Assembly: GCF_028769735.1 (NCBI RefSeq)
Contig: NC_088172.1
Span: forward strand, 34,444,897 to 34,508,896
Direction: 5' to 3'
Length of the DNA stretch: 64,000 nucleotides
Source of the DNA: Zonotrichia leucophrys gambelii
Taxonomy: Eukaryota; Chordata; Aves; Passeriformes; Passerellidae
Part shown: positions 60,101 through 64,000 of the stretch, one piece after another
Position numbering within the stretch: the first letter of the stretch is position 1
How the letters are laid out: each line of letters opens with the position of its first letter
Made by a program: the position numbers and the translations under genes
Notes under the pieces: model-generated
What the model was told of the DNA's origin: nothing
The model's database searches: none
What the model saw: the letters and a program-made list of their open reading frames with translations, nothing else

Positions 60101-63100
60101 AAAGAACAAACACAAAATCTCCTTCTCAATATTAATATTGAACAATTGGCTCAAGTTATTAATGGCAATAAATGCCAATAAATAAATTACAATACAGATT
60201 GGCATATACCAGAATATTCTTTTTCTGATCTAGAGACAAAAATATGTTATGAACTCTCATTCTTGAGCAAAAGTAGATCCCTAGTATTGGGGTTGTAAGT
60301 CAAAATTCAAATTTTCTGCTTATTTTTCGGCATAAACTTGAAGTACCTTCCCTTAGTGATTTTTTTCCATTTAAAACTAGGGACATTAAAAAAAAACAAA
60401 TAAAGATCTGTTATGCAGAAGACTAAATCCTTTCCTCTCTCACAGTACACAGGATGTGACCCACAGGAGTTTGCAAAACTTATAGTAGCAACAACATATT
60501 TGAAAAAATAATAATAGTCTTGTGTTTCTCCCTGTCCAATTTTTGTTGTTGGTAAATACTTTAATCCAACAAGGATGATTTTTCTGTAAAATCTCTCTTC
60601 TAAAGTGTTTGCATTTTGATACATTATCTAAACAGTGTTAGCAGTCCAATAGAAGTCTTGGTGATGATGAAGTCTTACTTGATAAAGAATTGTCAAATAT
60701 TAACTCATCAAGAGCTCTCCCCCTTTTTTCCCAAAGCTTGTTCATGCTCACAAGGAGAAAATTAAATAGCAAAAAATATAGCAACTCATAATACTACTTG
60801 AGTTTTTCTCATCATATTCTCACCTGTTAAATCTCAAAACATTCCTTGTCTCCAGGATGTAGAGGTCAGGAAACAAGTTGAAATGTCAAGTGTCACTCAG
60901 AGTAGCAGCAAGACAGAAATGAGCCCCTGGAAAAAACATTGCTGCCATGACTTTCATTTATGACCAAAATTCATATCCATACACCCCAAATCTGGACTGG
61001 TGTCTCATCCAGAACAATAAAAAGCCATTTGCAGCAAAACAATGAGAAACTGCCAACCTCACTTTACAGGCTCTGGTAGGTGTGAATACTGGTCCTACAG
61101 CAGGGCCATGGAAAAGTGTACTAGAATTGATGATAGAAGAAAAGATGAATTTATGAGTAGAGTTGTGTTTTGGTAGACAACTAACTAGTAGGAATCTGGG
61201 AAAAAATATACAATTTCACAGCCTTCAATTAATTATCTTTTTACTCATTGCTGATCTCACATGGTATGAACCATGCCTGCAGTCAATGCGGGATGCAGGC
61301 ACAGCCCTGGATAGTGCTGGTGATACTGGTGGGGAGCACTGGGCAGATGCTGCTTCTGCCAGCCTGGAACAGGCAATAAAGCCCTGACACAGGGTATTGG
61401 TTCTCTCCATCTGGGTGGTTGTATTAAGCCAGGAAAACTACCCAGCTTGGTAAGGATCACCCAAGTCTTACTGATGTCAGAATAAGGTTTGATTTGTATG
61501 GCACTGGCAAAAAGACAGATATGATTTATTGCCATAATTTAGGCTGCAGTGATCAACTTAGTGCTGCCCTGCAGATACCCCCAGACATCATCAGTCTCAG
61601 GCTGTGAGTATTGTATTGACCACATTCTTATCTCTTGATCCCCTTTTTCACTGTCCTTGCACCTCCCTCCCTCCTCCCAGATAAGTGAATTACTTTTCCT
61701 ACTCACTGGGTTTCTTACAGTCATATTTAATTTAGTTATTTCTCATACTTTTATGTAGGTAATCACAGCCTAGTATGATATTATTTATATGTTAACTTAG
61801 GCCCTTCCAAGGGTTTGCCTTGAAATATTTTCTCAGTGAAAGGTCCCCAGAGATCCCCTACAATCATATGTGAGGTCTGGCTGCTTTTCATGTAACTCTG
61901 CCTTAACTACATGGAACTCCATTTATTCCTCACAGATTCATCTTTAACTTTTTTCAGATACCTTTGTTGTCTTCTGTCACATTCAGTAGGTCCTCATGTC
62001 ATGTCCAATAATTTTCCAAGTCCTGTTCTGTTAACTTAATCTCAGGTCTATTATTCTGCAGTCAACTCATTTGCCCCTAGTCCTAACAGGCCCAAAGAAG
62101 ATGCCCAAAATGCAGTAATATGAGTTGGACAGTCCACACAGCCCTCTTGTCAGCCCAATATATTGGCCTATGGTTTCATTCCCATACTTTGATCAAAGCA
62201 GATGCCAGTGTGGATGATGCAGCTGTAATTCTCTATGCCACCTTCTGCAATTTATTGAAAAGTCTCAGATCTCCTTTTTGCCAAGATGTTTTGAACTTTC
62301 ATTTATTCATTCTTAGAATTTTCTTGCCACTCTTCAAATGAAGGTGGTCAAGTATATGAAAACTGATAAAAAAGAATCTAAATAATTCCTCTGTTTTAGA
62401 ATTTATCTCAAGCACGGAGGTTTCTGTGCAGTAGAGCAAGAGCTAGTCACTGGAGCTTAGTCTCCTGTAATATCAGTTATTCTGTTTATTGCACTTTGTT
62501 TACCTATTATGCTTGCTCTTAAAACTTCAAATGCAGCATGTTTTCAAGTACACAATAAGAAATTTTGAAAAAACTTGAGCTGGTTGACCAGTACCTAGTA
62601 CAGTATATGGTATAATTTTCAGTGTGTTTCTTTACTAATTCACAGAAGTCCTGGCTTTGAATGTGGTTTTCCAATCACAGTGACCCAAACTAATGGAATC
62701 TCACTTGTGTTATTTCCAATTGACTGCAATGGTTATTCTGTGCTATTAGTTGTACAATTGATCTGACAGCCAATACCGAAAAAAATTCTACAGTCTTCTC
62801 CTTCTGGCCACATAGCTTAAAAAATTTGTGTTTTGTTTTATCTCTGATTTTAATCTTCTAATTTTAAACATTAGCTTAGGGAATTTGTTGAGCTTCTGGT
62901 ATTAACCAGGACAGAGGTTTGAAGTGTTTGTAATGACCCTCATATCTGTCAACAATTTGAGGGGTAGGGAAAAAAAGTAAAGTGCCTTTTAAAATACTAT
63001 TTTCGCTAGGTGCAATATTTGTTTTAGATGAGATGTGTCATATATCTCATGTGCAGTACAGCCTGTCTGATATGTCTTGTCACATTACTTCTTCTATCAT

Positions 63101-64000
63101 GTGTCACATTATGTAAGGTCATGCTACTTTTGCTAACAATAAGACACGAAGGACTTAAGCAGCAGTGAACTGCCTGCCAGAGACTCCTTCTTTACACTCT
63201 TGCAAGGAAGAGCAAATCAAGAGCTGCAGCACCAGGCTACCAAGTCACCTGAAGGAAAGGAAGTAAATTACCCACTGCTCTAAGGACAACAGTCAATAGA
63301 TTTTTTGAAAGGTGATTTTAGAGCCTGCTTTGCATTCCTTACATAGCCTAACCTCCCATCAGAGGACAATGAAATTCTACACAAACTAAAGGAGGTTATA
63401 ATGCTTTTTTTTAAATGAGTTTACAGATTTCAGCTTTTTGCTGCCTATTTTCCAGGTATCAAGCACCTCATATAAGACTACTGCACTTCAGAGAGATTAT
63501 GAATTTCTTTCACCTCTTATTTAACTGCAGTTGCTGAGGACTAAACCTACTGAAATCAGTTGTACTGTATTGGTGAGAGGAGGATGAGGCCTGTGTCCTT
63601 TCTTCCCACTTGCATTCTAGCTGCTCAACTAATTTTCCAGAAGTACAAATAACAGCAAATAGTAACAGTACCAAAATTATGAAAAGGTATGCAAAGCAGA
63701 AAGGAAAATCCCTGCATCAGGATGTGAAAAGAGAGCAGTTATCCTCAGCCACTACCATGGAGATGTAAGAAAGATCTGTTCACATATTTAGGATCCACCC
63801 AACCATCATGCAGCACTAACAAGCACTGTTTGACTGCATATTTGAGTTATAATAATTTCCAGCAAGATGTGATAATCTTCCCTGTGTATATATCCAAAAT
63901 TCGAATACTACCTTTCCTTAGTAGGAAATTTCCAGAATCTCCTTTTTGATCTGTGAGTGAAAATATTAGAACTGATAATTCCTGGAATTTTGCTGGTGTT
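54116..64000. other. AT-rich non-coding DNA, nothing recognised
   Basis: No repeat family, RNA gene or credible exon was recognised on either strand, apart from the short tandem duplication at 55298. A GC-richer patch at about 61270-61440 holds a lone AATAAAG and is unassigned. Confidence 0.45.
55298..55345. repeat. Perfect 24-bp tandem duplication
   Basis: The unit beginning TTAAAATTATATAATTCATT is present at 55298-55321 and again at 55322-55345 without mismatch, so it is a recent slippage or duplication event. Confidence 0.95.

Noticed and set aside
1..64000. tRNA, rRNA, snRNA genes, CRISPR arrays, bacterial-type operons, mitochondrial insertions
   Set aside because: Looked for characteristic boxes, cloverleaf-type sequences and regularly spaced repeats, and none was seen. 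The window is vertebrate nuclear DNA in character.

Overview
The window looks like a stretch of a bird genome: intergenic or deep intronic DNA, mostly AT-rich, with no intact host protein-coding gene that I can support. The case for a bird is the dominance of CR1 non-LTR retrotransposon fragments (at least ten, on both strands, of clearly different ages) together with a young class II-type endogenous retroviral element. No Alu-, B1- or L1-like sequence was seen. The order within birds cannot be fixed by eye.

Layout. 1-17586 is AT-rich background with CR1 pieces at about 1598, 3123, 3590 and 7687, a purine-only pentanucleotide satellite at 11654-11852, and a 258-bp imperfect palindrome at 14287-14544. 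17587-21680 is a retroviral cluster. It holds a complete but non-autonomous LTR element (17593-21015) with 6-bp target duplications CAAACA, followed 50 bp later by an inverted solo LTR of the same family (21066-21674) with its own 6-bp duplications CACTTG. 21681-39589 is AT-rich background with three CR1 fragments. 39590-43165 is a cluster of five CR1 pieces, all on the + strand. 43166-64000 is background with a few GC-richer blocks of unknown origin and one possible minus-strand terminal exon with a good poly(A) site (46138-46308).

The LTR element is the most interesting object. Its LTRs (736 and 737 bp, nearly identical) end in two extra modules of 59 and 58 bp. Each module begins with a 2-nt spacer and a TGG primer-binding-site-like sequence resembling the complement of tRNA-Asn, and ends with a copy of the LTR terminus (ACCGGACA). 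With the leader there are three successive LTR-end/primer-site junctions. The solo LTR ends exactly at the first of them, so the family appears to have alternative LTR lengths set by which junction is used. Between the LTRs there is no pol. Only a broken gag-like start and an env-tail-like remnant flank a GC-rich, CpG-rich core with NRF1-, Sp1- and CRE-like motifs and a strong CTCF-like motif.

All assignments come from reading the sequence and recalled family consensus features. No alignment or database search was run.
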